The notes: generated by a model not told the origin, from the sequence alone. DNA of 64,000 nucleotides from JAOUEA01 sp963762075 (GCA_963762075.1 CAVXJC010000001.1:62001-126000); one strand, 5' to 3'. Counted from the first letter of the stretch, positions 44,631 through 54,117 are shown. Numbers and translations: made by a program.

Positions 44631-44842
44631 CGCCTGCCTCCTTTCGTTCGAGGCGCCGCTGGGCAACCTCGCGGCCCGATGGTGGCCCCGAGAACCCCTC
44701 GGTGCAAGCACATTCCGTGCGTGCGCTGGCCTCTCCGTCTGAGTCGAGCCGCCATCGTGAGCGCCCCGTGCGGGCTCGCGTGGCCGGGGCCCGCGCGCGT
44801 ACGATGCTGGCTCGCCACACCGTGGCGTACCGTGGAGGAGCG

Positions 44843-46795
44843 ATGAGCGACACCGAGCAGAACATCGAGGCGCTCCTTTCAGAGCTCCGTGTGTTCGAAC
44901 CGCCAGAGGCATTCGCCGAACGTGCGATCGTGACCGATGCGTCGATCTACGAACGAGCGAACGCCGATCACGAGGCCTTCTGGGCCGAGCAGGCGGAGAG
45001 GTTGACCTGGTTCAGGCGGTGGGACACGGTCATGAACTGGAACCCGCCGTGGGTGAAGTGGTTCGAGGGCGGCGAGCTCAACGCGTCGTACAACTGCCTC
45101 GACCGCCATGTCGAAGCAGGGGGAGGCGACAAGGTCGCGTTTCATTGGGAAGGCGAGCCCGGTGACACCCGCACGATCACCTATGCGGAGCTGCTCGACG
45201 ACGTGTGCCGGCTCTCGAACGGGCTGAAGTCGATCGGCGTCGGCAAAGGCGACCGGGTGAACATCTATCTCGGAATGGTGCCTGAGCTCCCGATCGCCAT
45301 GCTGGCGTGCGCGCGCATCGGAGCCCCCCACTCTGTCGTCTTCGGGGGGTTCAGCGCGGAGTCCTTACGCGACCGCATCAACGACGCCGAGGCCAAGGTG
45401 CTCATCACCGCCGACGGAGCGTGGCGACGCGGCACCATCGTGCCGCTCAAAGACAACGCCGACGAAGCCGTCCGAGAGTGTCCCTCGATCGAACATGTGG
45501 TCACGGTGCGACGGTGCGAGAACGAGCACTCGTTCACCGAGGGGCGCGATGTCTGGTATCACGAACTGGTCGCCGGCCAGAGCTCCGAGTGCGAGGCCGA
45601 GCCGATGGGAGCGGAGGATCTGCTCTACCTGCTCTATACGAGTGGCACCACCGGTAAGCCGAAAGGCATCGCCCACACCACCGGCGGATACATGACCCAG
45701 GTGGCCGCCACGCACCGCATGATCTTCGACATCCATGAGGACGACGTGTATTGGTGCGCCGCCGACTGCGGGTGGGTGACCGGCCACTCGTACATCGTCT
45801 ACGGGCCGCTTGCGAACCACAGCACGGGCGTCTTGTACGAAGGCGCTCCCGACTGGCCCGACAAGGACCGGTGGTGGGGAATCATCGAGCGGTACGGGGT
45901 GACGATCCTCTACACAGCCCCCACCGCGATCCGCGCCTTCATGCGCTGGGGCACCGAGTACCCCGCCAAGCACGACCTCTCCTCGCTGCGCCTGCTCGGG
46001 TCTGTGGGCGAGCCGATCAACCCCGAAGCCTGGGTCTGGTACTGGAAGATCATCGGCACCGAGCGCTGCCCGGTCGTCGACACCTGGTGGCAGACCGAGA
46101 CAGGCGCCATCATCATCTCGCCCCTGCCGGGCATCACGGATCTGAAGCCCGGGTCTGCCACCTTCCCGTTTCCTGGGATCGAGGCTGATGTCGTCGACGA
46201 GGCCGGCGCAAGCGTGAGGCTCGGCGGTGGTGGCTACCTCGTGTTGCGGCACCCGTGGCCTTCGATCGCCCGCACGATCTGGGGAGATCCCGACCGCTAC
46301 GTGCAGACCTACTTCTCGCAGTACGGCCCCGACACCTACGTCGCGGGCGATGGCGCCCGGCGCGACGAGGACGGCTACCTGTGGCTACTCGGACGCATCG
46401 ATGACGTGATGAACGTGGCCGGGCACCGGTTGTCGACCTTCGAGATCGAGTCGGCGCTCGTCGACGACGAGAAGGTCGCTGAGGCGGCGGTTGTCTCGAA
46501 GCCTCACGAGATCAAGGGTGAGGGCATCGTGGCCTTCGTGACGCTCAAGGGCGGCTACGACGGCGACGCAGCGATGCTCGCGGAGCTCCGAGAACACGTC
46601 TCGAAGGTGATCGGCCCCATCGCAAAGCCAGACGAGATCATCTTCACTCCCGACCTGCCCAAGACTCGTTCGGGCAAGATCATGCGGCGCCTCTTGCGCG
46701 ACGTGGCGCGTGGAAACGTGCTCGGCGACGTCACGACCCTCGCGAACGCTGAGATCGTCGACCAGATCCGGGGCCAGGCCGCGGTGGACGAGTGA
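44843..46795 (+). CDS. acs: Acetyl-CoA synthetase (AMP-forming)
   Basis: 650 residues from ATG 44843 (GGAGGAG 3 nt earlier). ACAS_N domain with NASYNCLDRHV, P-loop-like YTSGTTGKPKGIAHT, WWQTETGA, YVAGDGARRDEDGYLWLLGRIDDVMNVAGHR-type blocks (key part GRIDDVMNVAGHRLST) and the acetylatable Lys in TRSGKIMRR. It activates acetate, or possibly propionate, to the CoA ester. It is followed after 13 nt by a PPOX gene. Confidence 0.95.
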   Translation: MSDTEQNIEALLSELRVFEPPEAFAERAIVTDASIYERANADHEAFWAEQAERLTWFRRWDTVMNWNPPWVKWFEGGELNASYNCLDRHVEAGGGDKVAFHWEGEPGDTRTITYAELLDDVCRLSNGLKSIGVGKGDRVNIYLGMVPELPIAMLACARIGAPHSVVFGGFSAESLRDRINDAEAKVLITADGAWRRGTIVPLKDNADEAVRECPSIEHVVTVRRCENEHSFTEGRDVWYHELVAGQSSECEAEPMGAEDLLYLLYTSGTTGKPKGIAHTTGGYMTQVAATHRMIFDIHEDDVYWCAADCGWVTGHSYIVYGPLANHSTGVLYEGAPDWPDKDRWWGIIERYGVTILYTAPTAIRAFMRWGTEYPAKHDLSSLRLLGSVGEPINPEAWVWYWKIIGTERCPVVDTWWQTETGAIIISPLPGITDLKPGSATFPFPGIEADVVDEAGASVRLGGGGYLVLRHPWPSIARTIWGDPDRYVQTYFSQYGPDTYVAGDGARRDEDGYLWLLGRIDDVMNVAGHRLSTFEIESALVDDEKVAEAAVVSKPHEIKGEGIVAFVTLKGGYDGDAAMLAELREHVSKVIGPIAKPDEIIFTPDLPKTRSGKIMRRLLRDVARGNVLGDVTTLANAEIVDQIRGQAAVDE

Positions 46796-46808
46796 ACGAT
46801 CGATCGAG

Positions 46809-47234
46809 ATGACGATCAACGAGCAACTGTTCAGCGGATCCGAGGCAGCCTTCGTGGCCGAGGCTCGCACCGGCGCGCTTGCCACGACCTACCCCGACGG
46901 GCGTCCTCACGTCGTGCCGATCTCGGCGGTGCTCGACCTCGACCGTCTCGTATTCGCCACCGAGGCAGACACGCAGAAGGTTCGCAACATCGACGCCGAC
47001 CCCAACGTGACGATGAGCTTCGACGAGTATCACGAGGACTGGTCGCAGCTGAAACAGGTGATCGTGCACGGCGAGGCGTACATGCTGGATTCCGGGTTCG
47101 AGTTCGAGAGAGACCGCACGTTGCTGTATGAGAAGTTCCCGCAATACGAGTCGTCATCGCCGATCGAGGAGGGGTCGTCCGTGATCGTGGAGGTCCGGGT
47201 CGACCGCGTGGTGAGCTGGGGTTTCGACGCCTGA
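46809..47234 (+). CDS. Pyridoxamine-phosphate-oxidase-like (PPOX) flavin/F420-binding protein
   Basis: 141 residues. The split-barrel fold is indicated by GALATTYPDGRPHVVPIS, LVFATEADTQKVRNI and VIVHGEAYMLD. Actinobacterial relatives bind FMN, F420 or heme and reduce diverse substrates. It is cotranscribed with acs by position. A DUF2342 F420-associated gene elsewhere in the window is compatible with F420 use, but this is weak evidence. Confidence 0.85.
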   Translation: MTINEQLFSGSEAAFVAEARTGALATTYPDGRPHVVPISAVLDLDRLVFATEADTQKVRNIDADPNVTMSFDEYHEDWSQLKQVIVHGEAYMLDSGFEFERDRTLLYEKFPQYESSSPIEEGSSVIVEVRVDRVVSWGFDA

Positions 47235-47241
47235 CCGATCG

Positions 47242-49020
47242 TCAGCGGTGCCGCCTCATGAACTCCAACATCAGCTCGACGTGTCGTACCTGCTCCTCGA
47301 CGTCGTTCGCGTGATGCCCCCCGGGATAGAGGTGTACGTCCACCTCCCGTCCGCGCACCCGCAGCGCGTGCGCGTAGGTCATGATCTGCCCGAGTGGGCA
47401 TCGGCTGTCGTGCTCACCGGCGATGATCAGCATCGGTGCCTCGACCCGGTCGACGTACGTCATCGGGTTCCGCTCGTGGAACAGCTCCGGTACCTCCATC
47501 GGCGTGCCTCCCATCACCGCGATGTCCCACGCCTGGAGGGAGGGCGCACTCTCATAATGGGCGGCCACGGAGTCCCCCACGGGTATGCCGGCGATCACGC
47601 CGCGCCACCGATCGGGGTGCAGGCCGGCGTTGAGCGTCGCCAGATACCCGCCCCACGACCAGCCTTCGATGAAGACGTGGCCGGCGTCGACGAGCCCCTC
47701 CTCGATCACATGATCGAGGCCCGCGTTGATGTCCTCTGATTCCGGGAAGCCCACGTCGCCGTAGAGCGCTTGGCGAAAGTCTCTGCCGTAGCCGGTCGAC
47801 CCCCGGTAGTTCACCTGCAGCACGGCGTACCCCTCGTCGGCGAACGCCTGGCTTCGGGGCTCGAACGCATCGGTGTTGTGATAGTTCGGTCCACCGTGCA
47901 CCGAGACCACGGCCGGGAACGGGGGGTCGCCGTCGGGCTGCAGGAACCACCCCTGTATGCGCTGTCCGACAGGATTCTCGAACCACACCGACTTCCAGCT
48001 CCGGCCCTCGGGTGGTGCCTCGGCGATCTCGAGGACCTGGGTCCCGGTGGATGCTTCCCGCCACGCCGGCGGCCGCGAGCCGCTCTCGTGCCGGAACCAC
48101 ACCGCGCCATCGGGTCGCACCCGGGCACCCTCGATCGTGCCGTCTGGCTCGACCACGCTGGTCAGATCGTCCCGGTCGAGGTCGAGTCGCGCGAGAGCGT
48201 TCACCGCCCGATGATCGTGGTGCAGCAGCAGGGCATGGCCATCGGGAAACCAACCGGCCAATGTGACCGCACCCTCGAGGTCGAGCTGAAGCGGCATGGG
48301 ATCGCCCGCGCGAGGTGACCACATCCAAGGGCGAATGAAGCCCTCGGTCTCCCTGAGCACGACGAGCCGGTCATCTCCGGGGATGGGGGACCAGTCGGCC
48401 GCGACCACAGCCATGCCGTCGTCGGTGACCTCGCCAACCTTCTGGCCGGTGCGGGCGTCGAGAACTCGGACCGAAGGGTTCTCGATGTTCGAGTCCTGCG
48501 CGTGCCAGATGGCGACCAGCGACGCATCGGCCGAGAGGCCGCCCGGGCCTTGGGGCCATTCCTGACCGACGCCCGCCGGCTGCTCATCGTCGTAGACGGT
48601 GAGGAGCGGGTCCGCGCCGTGGCGCACCACCACGCGATAGCCGTCGTCGTCAGAGAACCCGGCCGCGACATCGCCATCCACGAGGGAGAGCCCTGACATC
48701 CACATGTCCCTGAGTTCAGGGAACAGTGGGAACGCCTCGCCCGTCTGGAACGGCGTCACCATCCAGCGGCCGCGTTCGTCTCCTTCTGGGTCGAGCCACC
48801 AGACCACGCCGGAGCCATCGGGGGTGATGTGCGCCTCCTCGGCGCCGACGCCTCCGGTCGAGGCCAATCGGCGCTCACCGGTCTCGAGGTCCCATGACCA
48901 CGCCTGTGAAGAACCGTTCTCGGTCGAGACGATGGCGAGACGGTTCGGGCTCGCTGCGCTCCAGCGGACATCGGCGACCGTGGGCGTGGTCAGTCGTCGT
49001 CTCCAGTCGGCGGTCTTCAC
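47242..49020 (-). CDS. S9 family serine peptidase (prolyl oligopeptidase-like), copy 1
   Basis: 592 residues. An N-terminal beta-propeller (about 20-330) precedes the alpha/beta-hydrolase domain: VVSVHGGPNYHNTDAF, VNYRGSTGYGRDF, nucleophile GWSWGGYL, Asp in AGEHDSRCPLG and His in YPGGHHAND. No signal peptide, so it is cytoplasmic. It cleaves short peptides or acyl-peptides. A second, distinct S9 gene lies at 55443. Confidence 0.93.
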   Translation of the reverse strand: MKTADWRRRLTTPTVADVRWSAASPNRLAIVSTENGSSQAWSWDLETGERRLASTGGVGAEEAHITPDGSGVVWWLDPEGDERGRWMVTPFQTGEAFPLFPELRDMWMSGLSLVDGDVAAGFSDDDGYRVVVRHGADPLLTVYDDEQPAGVGQEWPQGPGGLSADASLVAIWHAQDSNIENPSVRVLDARTGQKVGEVTDDGMAVVAADWSPIPGDDRLVVLRETEGFIRPWMWSPRAGDPMPLQLDLEGAVTLAGWFPDGHALLLHHDHRAVNALARLDLDRDDLTSVVEPDGTIEGARVRPDGAVWFRHESGSRPPAWREASTGTQVLEIAEAPPEGRSWKSVWFENPVGQRIQGWFLQPDGDPPFPAVVSVHGGPNYHNTDAFEPRSQAFADEGYAVLQVNYRGSTGYGRDFRQALYGDVGFPESEDINAGLDHVIEEGLVDAGHVFIEGWSWGGYLATLNAGLHPDRWRGVIAGIPVGDSVAAHYESAPSLQAWDIAVMGGTPMEVPELFHERNPMTYVDRVEAPMLIIAGEHDSRCPLGQIMTYAHALRVRGREVDVHLYPGGHHANDVEEQVRHVELMLEFMRRHR

Positions 49021-49095
49021 GAGGCCTCCGTTCGATCCGGTGCGCCGCGGAGCCTACCTGCGGGCAGGTCGTCGCGAACGAGCGTGCCTGGGCCG

Positions 49096-49126
49096 TTGTC
49101 ACATGCAGGGTCTTTGCGGCTACAAT
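49096..49126 (+). promoter_or_regulatory. groEL promoter
   Basis: TTGTCA (49096-49101), 19-nt spacer, TACAAT (49121-49126); the CIRCE operator starts 2 nt after the -10. Confidence 0.65.
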
Positions 49127-49128
49127 CG

Positions 49129-49155
49129 TTAGCACTCGGCACCCCTGAGTGCTAG
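49129..49155 (+). promoter_or_regulatory. CIRCE operator (HrcA-binding site)
   Basis: TTAGCACTC, 9-nt spacer, GAGTGCTAG: 17 of 18 palindrome positions match the CIRCE consensus. HrcA should repress groEL here until heat shock. Confidence 0.95.
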
Positions 49156-49229
49156 CAGTCGGGGCCCGAGGCTGAGAACGCCACGGACCATCCGCCAACC
49201 AAAGGCCACGAGCCAGGAAAGGAGAAGGG

Positions 49230-50855
49230 ATGGCAGCGAAGATCATCTCTTTCGACGAAAGCGCGCGGCGTGCACTCGAGCGAGGCATGGACCAGCTCGC
49301 CAACGCCGTGAAGATCACGCTCGGCCCCAAGGGTCGCAACGTGGTTCTCGAGAAGAAGTGGGGCGCCCCCACGATCACGAACGACGGCGTCTCGATCGCC
49401 AAAGAGATCGAGCTCGACGACCCTGAGGAGAAGATCGGGGCCGAGCTGGTCAAGGAAGTCGCGAAGAAGACCGACGACGTTGCCGGTGACGGCACGACGA
49501 CCGCCACGGTGCTCGCCCAGGCCATCATCAAGGAAGGTCTGCGCAACGTCGCCGCCGGCGCCAACCCGATGAGCCTCAAGCGAGGCATCGAGCGCGCCAC
49601 CGAACTCGCCGTCGAGGCCATCAAGAACCAATCGAAGGAGGTCGACGACAAGGAGCAGATCGCCAACGTCGGCGCGATCTCCGCGGCCGACCCTGAGATC
49701 GGTGCCACGATCGCCGAGGCCGTCGACAAGGTCGGTAAGGATGGAGTCATCACGGTCGAGGAGTCGAACACCTTCGGCATGGAGCTCGACTTCGTCGAGG
49801 GTATGAGGTTCGACAAGGGCTACATCTCGCCGTACTTCGTCACCGATTCCGAGCGCATGGAAGCCGTGCTCGAAGATCCCTACATCCTGATCGCCAACTC
49901 GAAGATCTCAGCGGTGAAGGATCTCCTGCCGGTGCTCGAGAAGGTCATGCAGGCAGGGAAGCCCGTGCTGATCCTCGCCGAGGATGTCGAAGGAGAGGCG
50001 CTCGCGACGTTGGTGGTCAACAAGATCCGCGGCACGTTCCGTAGTGCCGCGGTGAAGGCCCCCGGGTTCGGGGACCGCCGAAAGGCCATGTTGCAGGACA
50101 TCGCGGTGCTCGCGGGCGGCACGGTCATCTCCGAGGAGGTCGGCCTGAAGCTCGAGAACGCCACGCTCGATCTGCTCGGCACTGCCCGCAAGGTCATCGT
50201 CACCAAGGACGAGACCACGATCGTCGAGGGCGCGGGCAAGGACGCCGATGTCCAGGGTCGTATCAACCAGATCAAGGGTGAGATCGAGAAGACCGATTCC
50301 GACTACGACCGCGAGAAGCTGCAGGAACGGCTGGCGAAGCTCTCCGGCGGCGTGGCGGTCATCAAGGTCGGTGCGGCAACCGAGGTCGAGCTGAAGGAGA
50401 AGAAGCACCGCATCGAGGACGCGGTGCAGTCGACCAAGGCTGCGGTCGAGGAAGGGATCGTGCCCGGCGGTGGTGTCGCGTTGTTGAACGCACAGACCGC
50501 CCTCGACAAGGTTGACCTCGAAGGCGACGAGCTCACCGGCGCCAACATCGTGCGTCGTGCCCTCGAGGAGCCCATCAAGCAGATCGCCGTGAACGCCGGC
50601 CTCGAAGGCGGCGTCATCGTCGAGAAGGTGCGTGCACTCGACCCGGGCAACGGGTTGAACGCCGCGACCGGCGAGTACGGCGACATGGTGAAGTTCGGTG
50701 TCATCGATCCGACCAAGGTCACCCGCTCAGCACTGCAGAACGCTGCGTCGATCGGGGCTCTGTTCCTCACGACCGAGGCGATCGTCGCTGAAAGGCCCGA
50801 GAAGGCGCCGGCCATGCCCGCAGGGGGCATGCCGGGCGGCGACATGGACTTCTGA
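49230..50855 (+). CDS. groEL: 60 kDa chaperonin GroEL
   Basis: 541 residues; GGAAAGGAGAAGG stands just upstream. Family blocks include KGRNVVLEKKWGAPTITNDG, VAGDGTTTATVLAQAI, and GGVAVIKVGAATEVELKEKK. The C-terminus AMPAGGMPGGDMDF is the Gly/Met type of actinobacterial GroEL2. It is monocistronic, with CIRCE before it and a strong terminator after it; groES does not precede it. Confidence 0.98.
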   Translation: MAAKIISFDESARRALERGMDQLANAVKITLGPKGRNVVLEKKWGAPTITNDGVSIAKEIELDDPEEKIGAELVKEVAKKTDDVAGDGTTTATVLAQAIIKEGLRNVAAGANPMSLKRGIERATELAVEAIKNQSKEVDDKEQIANVGAISAADPEIGATIAEAVDKVGKDGVITVEESNTFGMELDFVEGMRFDKGYISPYFVTDSERMEAVLEDPYILIANSKISAVKDLLPVLEKVMQAGKPVLILAEDVEGEALATLVVNKIRGTFRSAAVKAPGFGDRRKAMLQDIAVLAGGTVISEEVGLKLENATLDLLGTARKVIVTKDETTIVEGAGKDADVQGRINQIKGEIEKTDSDYDREKLQERLAKLSGGVAVIKVGAATEVELKEKKHRIEDAVQSTKAAVEEGIVPGGGVALLNAQTALDKVDLEGDELTGANIVRRALEEPIKQIAVNAGLEGGVIVEKVRALDPGNGLNAATGEYGDMVKFGVIDPTKVTRSALQNAASIGALFLTTEAIVAERPEKAPAMPAGGMPGGDMDF

Positions 50856-50950
50856 GCCTCGTCGTCGCCGTCACAGAAGCGCAACACGGTATGAGCGAAC
50901 CGCTCCGCCCGTTGAACCGAAAGCAGGGGTGGAGTCCCCTCTCCGAACAG

Positions 50951-50983
50951 AGAAGGCCTCGGGCCCCCCGCCCGGGGCCTTCT
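50951..50983 (+). terminator. groEL terminator
   Basis: AGAAGGCC-TCGGGC, CCCC-loop region, GCCCGG-GGCCTTCT: a 14-bp stem (one T-G pair), about 95 nt after the groEL stop. The intervening sequence has no gene. Confidence 0.8.
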
Positions 50984-51050
50984 CGTATGAGGGCCGAGTC
51001 TCGCTCGGTGATCGGGGCAACCGTCGGTCGTCGAAGCGGGGCGTGACACC

Positions 51051-51455
51051 ATGGGCGTCATGCACGAGATCAAGCTCAGCATCCGTTGGCGCGACATGGA
51101 CAATTACGGGCACGTCAACAACGCCGTGTACCTGAACTACCTCGAGGAATGCCGCGATCGCGCGATCGAGTCGCTCTTCGGCGCCGACGAGGCGTGGGAT
51201 TTCGTGCTCGCACATGTGGGCATCGACTTCCGGAGCCAGCTCACCCAGGCGGACGGTGAGGTGCGCGTTCGCTGCGAGGTAGTGAGCTTCGGGCGATCGA
51301 GTGTCCGCACCCGCGAACGCATCATCAAGGATGACGGCACCGTCGCCGCCGAAGCCGAGGCGGTGATCGTCCCGCGCGCCGCCGGTGGCGAGCCAGTCAG
51401 CAGACCGTTGACCGACCTCGAGCGAGCGGTGTTGCAGGCAGCGATCGACGGCTAG
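51051..51455 (+). CDS. Acyl-CoA thioesterase (hot-dog fold, FadM/YbgC-like)
   Basis: 134 residues. Hot-dog signature IRWRDMDNYGHVNNAVYLNYLEE with the catalytic Asp in WRDMDNYGHVNN. ATG 51060 is an alternative start: CACCAT (51047-51052) ends 7 nt before it and overlaps ATG 51051. Hydrolyses acyl-CoA or acyl-ACP; specificity unknown. Confidence 0.9.
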   Translation: MGVMHEIKLSIRWRDMDNYGHVNNAVYLNYLEECRDRAIESLFGADEAWDFVLAHVGIDFRSQLTQADGEVRVRCEVVSFGRSSVRTRERIIKDDGTVAAEAEAVIVPRAAGGEPVSRPLTDLERAVLQAAIDG

Positions 51456-51458
51456 CCC

Positions 51459-52760
51459 TCAGCGGTCCGGAAGGATCCGTCGACCGTGCACGAAGTGGTC
51501 GCGGTACCAGCCGTCTCCGACCCACATGATCGTGACGCCTCCCGGCGTGCTCGACGAGTCGAGCGCATAGCCGTTGCCGATGTAGATGTCGACGTGATCG
51601 ACCCTCCGATCACCGTCACCGTCGTAGAACATGAGGTCGCCGGGCTGCAACCGGTCGAACGTCAGCCTGCCGTATCGCGCCATATCGGCGGACGTTCGCT
51701 GGGCCAAGGCCCAGCCTGCGTACGGACGAGGCGGGTGCACCTTCCATGCACCACCGTCGTTCGCTCGCAGCGCCCACCAGCTCAGCCCGGAGCAGTCGAA
51801 TCCGGGCACCGGCTGGCCACCGAGGCCGGCGGGAGCGTTGTCGAGGCCCCATTCGCCGCCCCAGATGTAGGGGAAACCGACGTACTTCACTCCCCAGCGA
51901 ACGATCGCCCGCCGGCTGGGCCCCATCTTCGGCAGCTCGATCCCGTCGTACTGCCCGCCCACCCAAGAGATATCGCCATCGGAAAGTGTGGCGGCCCTGT
52001 AGAGCGAGTACGCGACCTGCGCCCGGGTGAGCGGAGTGCGCGGCCCCACATCCATCGACTCATCGCTGTTGTTGTAGCGCAGGCCCAACCGCATCCCGAG
52101 CACGAGTGCGCCGAACCGCGGTGGCGTCCGAAACCGCACCCCGTCGCGGGTATGCAAGCCGTCGAGCTGTCGTGAGATCGCCTTCATGCCAAGCACATCG
52201 ATGAGGACCGCATGCACCATGCCGGTGGTCACTGCTCGATCCGGTTCGAATCGTCCGTCCGCCGAGCGGCTCATCCAGCCTCGCTGCACGGCGATGTTGG
52301 CCCATCGATAGAAGGCCTGTGTCGTGTCGAGGTCGGTGAACGTGACCGCCGGGTCGACAGTCGCGTCGGGAGCGAAGGCTTTCACGACCGCCCGCGCCAG
52401 ATACTTGCGGGTCTCGATCATGTCGGGCTTGAATGGCACCGCACCGTCGGGCGTGGCTGCGAAATCTCGCATCCAGTCGTTGGCCTTGCCCACGTAGTCG
52501 ATGGCTCTCTTGGCCCACGCGTCCGATCCATCGAGGTCGCTCCACTTGAACCTGGCGCCTCGCGCGGACACGGTCGAGGGCATCTCGACCGGAAGCGCTG
52601 CCGGCCCGGACCCTGCTTCCCCTTGCCGGGACAGGGCATCGGTCCGCGTGTCAGCTTCGGCGCCCGCGATGGCTCCGCCCGAGAACAACGCGACGCCCAG
52701 TGCGCCGATCGCGAACGATGCCACCAACGGTCGGCGGATCCGAGTTCCCCCTCGGTACAT
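51459..52760 (-). CDS. Secreted NlpC/P60 peptidoglycan hydrolase with SLH-like repeats
   Basis: 433 residues. Signal peptide (about 1-35, basic start then GALGVALFSGGAIAGAEA). Residues about 70-260 contain SLH-like units (KYLARAVVKAFAPDATVDPA, FTDLDTTQAFYRWANIAVQRG in part, RTPLTRAQVAYSLYRAA) that may anchor to the wall. The C-terminal NlpC/P60 domain has the Cys in PGFDCSGLSWWALRAN and the His in VDHVDIYIGNG. It should cut stem-peptide bonds in the wall. Convergent with the thioesterase. Confidence 0.92.
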   Translation of the reverse strand: MYRGGTRIRRPLVASFAIGALGVALFSGGAIAGAEADTRTDALSRQGEAGSGPAALPVEMPSTVSARGARFKWSDLDGSDAWAKRAIDYVGKANDWMRDFAATPDGAVPFKPDMIETRKYLARAVVKAFAPDATVDPAVTFTDLDTTQAFYRWANIAVQRGWMSRSADGRFEPDRAVTTGMVHAVLIDVLGMKAISRQLDGLHTRDGVRFRTPPRFGALVLGMRLGLRYNNSDESMDVGPRTPLTRAQVAYSLYRAATLSDGDISWVGGQYDGIELPKMGPSRRAIVRWGVKYVGFPYIWGGEWGLDNAPAGLGGQPVPGFDCSGLSWWALRANDGGAWKVHPPRPYAGWALAQRTSADMARYGRLTFDRLQPGDLMFYDGDGDRRVDHVDIYIGNGYALDSSSTPGGVTIMWVGDGWYRDHFVHGRRILPDR

Positions 52761-52823
52761 GGGGATAGGTTCGACATGCTCGGGACCAGTCTTGAACCGG
52801 TCCCTCGCTGTGAAGCCGTAGGT

Positions 52824-52829
52824 TAGGCT
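52824..52829 (+). promoter_or_regulatory. -10 element, leaderless start of the 52838 gene
   Basis: TAGGCT ends 8 nt before ATG 52838; divergent from the NlpC/P60 gene. Confidence 0.5.
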
Positions 52830-52837
52830 CGCATCCG

Positions 52838-53053
52838 ATGCTTGGTCAGACCGAGGCGATCGTGGTCGACGTTCGGTCCTTCGACGTGCACGGAGTCGAG
52901 TACGTCGATGTGACCGTCACGTACCGTGATCGATCGGTGGGCACCGCCAGACTCGGCCGTGAGAGCGTTCCCGAGGGGATCGAAGCTGGCGACGAGGTAG
53001 TGGTCAGAACCGCCGCGAACATGGTGGTGGCCATCGAGCGCTCACCCACCTGA
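52838..53053 (+). CDS. Small beta-rich protein of unknown function
   Basis: 71 residues, mostly beta strands: TEAIVVDVRSFDVHGVEYVDV, VTYRDRSVGTARLG, and GDEVVVRTAANMVVAIER. The pattern suggests a small barrel such as an OB or SH3 fold. GC3 and the promoter support expression. It converges on the gene at 53066. Confidence 0.7.
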   Translation: MLGQTEAIVVDVRSFDVHGVEYVDVTVTYRDRSVGTARLGRESVPEGIEAGDEVVVRTAANMVVAIERSPT

Positions 53054-53065
53054 TGACGCGATCAG

Positions 53066-53605
53066 TCAGCCGGTGGGCCCTTCTGCCCGCACCTCTTCGA
53101 CCTTGGTGAGTGCCTCACGCAGATCCCGAAGCCACTCGTCCTGCCGTTCGGCAACGAGGCGGACACACCAGGCGAGCGCGTGGCTGCGACTGCGCGCGAC
53201 GCCCGCATCGACCAGGGTGTCCAGCACCCGACGCTCTGGTTGGCGTAGGCGCGTCATGGCGGGCACGCTGAGTGTCGTAAAGGGCACTCGCTGATCCGCG
53301 CAGGTGACCCCCCAGCTGACGGTCCTTCCGAACCGATGCTGTGCCTCATCGGCGATCTTCATGCGCCTGGCTCGGGTGTCCTCGCGGAACCCGCCGATGC
53401 GCGCGGCGAGTGCAGCGTTGCGAGCCTCGACCGTTTCGCCATCGGGGAGATCCGGGGTCGCGATCGTGCCCATCACGAGGATCTCGTCGCGGTCTGTGGT
53501 GACGTCCACCTGACCAACGAACCAATCGGTGGGGAGTCGGCCCGCGAACCAACCGCGGATCTCGTCGTCTGATGCGTGCGCGTCGTGGCCTCTAGTCTTC
53601 GTCAT
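53066..53605 (-). CDS. Hypothetical protein with putative ribbon-helix-helix C-terminus
   Basis: 179 residues from ATG 53605. The N-terminal part (about 12-110) has DDEIRGWFAGRLPTDWF and VDVTTDRDEILVMGTI. The C-terminal part MTRLRQPERRVLDTLVDAGVARSRSHALAW-like sequence (key LDTLVDAGVARSRSHAL) has the spacing of a ribbon-helix-helix DNA-binding motif. Three 8-bp repeats sit in its promoter, compatible with autoregulation. I have no firm family name. Confidence 0.7.
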   Translation of the reverse strand: MTKTRGHDAHASDDEIRGWFAGRLPTDWFVGQVDVTTDRDEILVMGTIATPDLPDGETVEARNAALAARIGGFREDTRARRMKIADEAQHRFGRTVSWGVTCADQRVPFTTLSVPAMTRLRQPERRVLDTLVDAGVARSRSHALAWCVRLVAERQDEWLRDLREALTKVEEVRAEGPTG

Positions 53606-53606
53606 A

Positions 53607-53640
53607 TTCGAAGAATTACATACTTACATCCTTACGTCAA
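53607..53640 (-). promoter_or_regulatory. Promoter with three 8-bp operator-like repeats
   Basis: Reverse strand: TTGACG (53640-53635), 17-nt spacer, AATTCT (53617-53612), then 6 nt to ATG 53605. CGTAAGGA, TGTAAGTA and TGTAATTC stand head to tail at 53636-53613 between and over the -35 and -10. A TTCGAA palindrome overlaps the -10. Confidence 0.55.
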
Positions 53641-53688
53641 GAGATTCGACGAGTCAGGTAGCGTACGGCGCGGGAGATCCGAAGCACC

Positions 53689-54093
53689 ATGTGGACCGAG
53701 TCGTTCCAACTCGAGACCCGCCGCAGCCGTGTCCACGACCTGACACGAAGGGTCGTACGCTTCGCGGAGCGGGTCGGCAACGATGGTCTGCTTCACGTCT
53801 TCGTGCCGCATGCCACCGCAGGCGTCGCGCTCATGGAGACCGGGAGCGGTTCGGAAGCCGACCTCGACGAGTTGCTCGAGCGGGTCTTCCCGCGGGACGA
53901 TCGATACGACCACCGGCACGGATCGGTCGGGCATGGCGGTGACCACCTGTTGCCCGTGTTCGTCTCCAGCTCGCTCGTGCTGCCTGTGGTCGGCGGCAAG
54001 GTGCAGCTCGGCACCTGGCAATCGGTCGTGCTCGTCGATCCCAACCGCGAGAACGACCTTCGCACGGTGCGGCTGAGCTTCATCGCCGGCTGA
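53689..54093 (+). CDS. YjbQ/UPF0047 family protein
   Basis: 134 residues, the family size. Conserved FVPHATAGVALME and the His-rich block HGSVGHGGDHLLP, then GTWQSVVLVDPNREN. YjbQ proteins are trimeric enzymes with weak thiamin phosphate synthase activity; their true role is not settled. Downstream the 13-bp sequence TGAGCCTCGAGCT occurs twice (54091, 54107) before the convergent GroES-like gene. Confidence 0.92.
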   Translation: MWTESFQLETRRSRVHDLTRRVVRFAERVGNDGLLHVFVPHATAGVALMETGSGSEADLDELLERVFPRDDRYDHRHGSVGHGGDHLLPVFVSSSLVLPVVGGKVQLGTWQSVVLVDPNRENDLRTVRLSFIAG

Positions 54094-54117
54094 GCCTCGA
54101 GCTCGTTGAGCCTCGAG

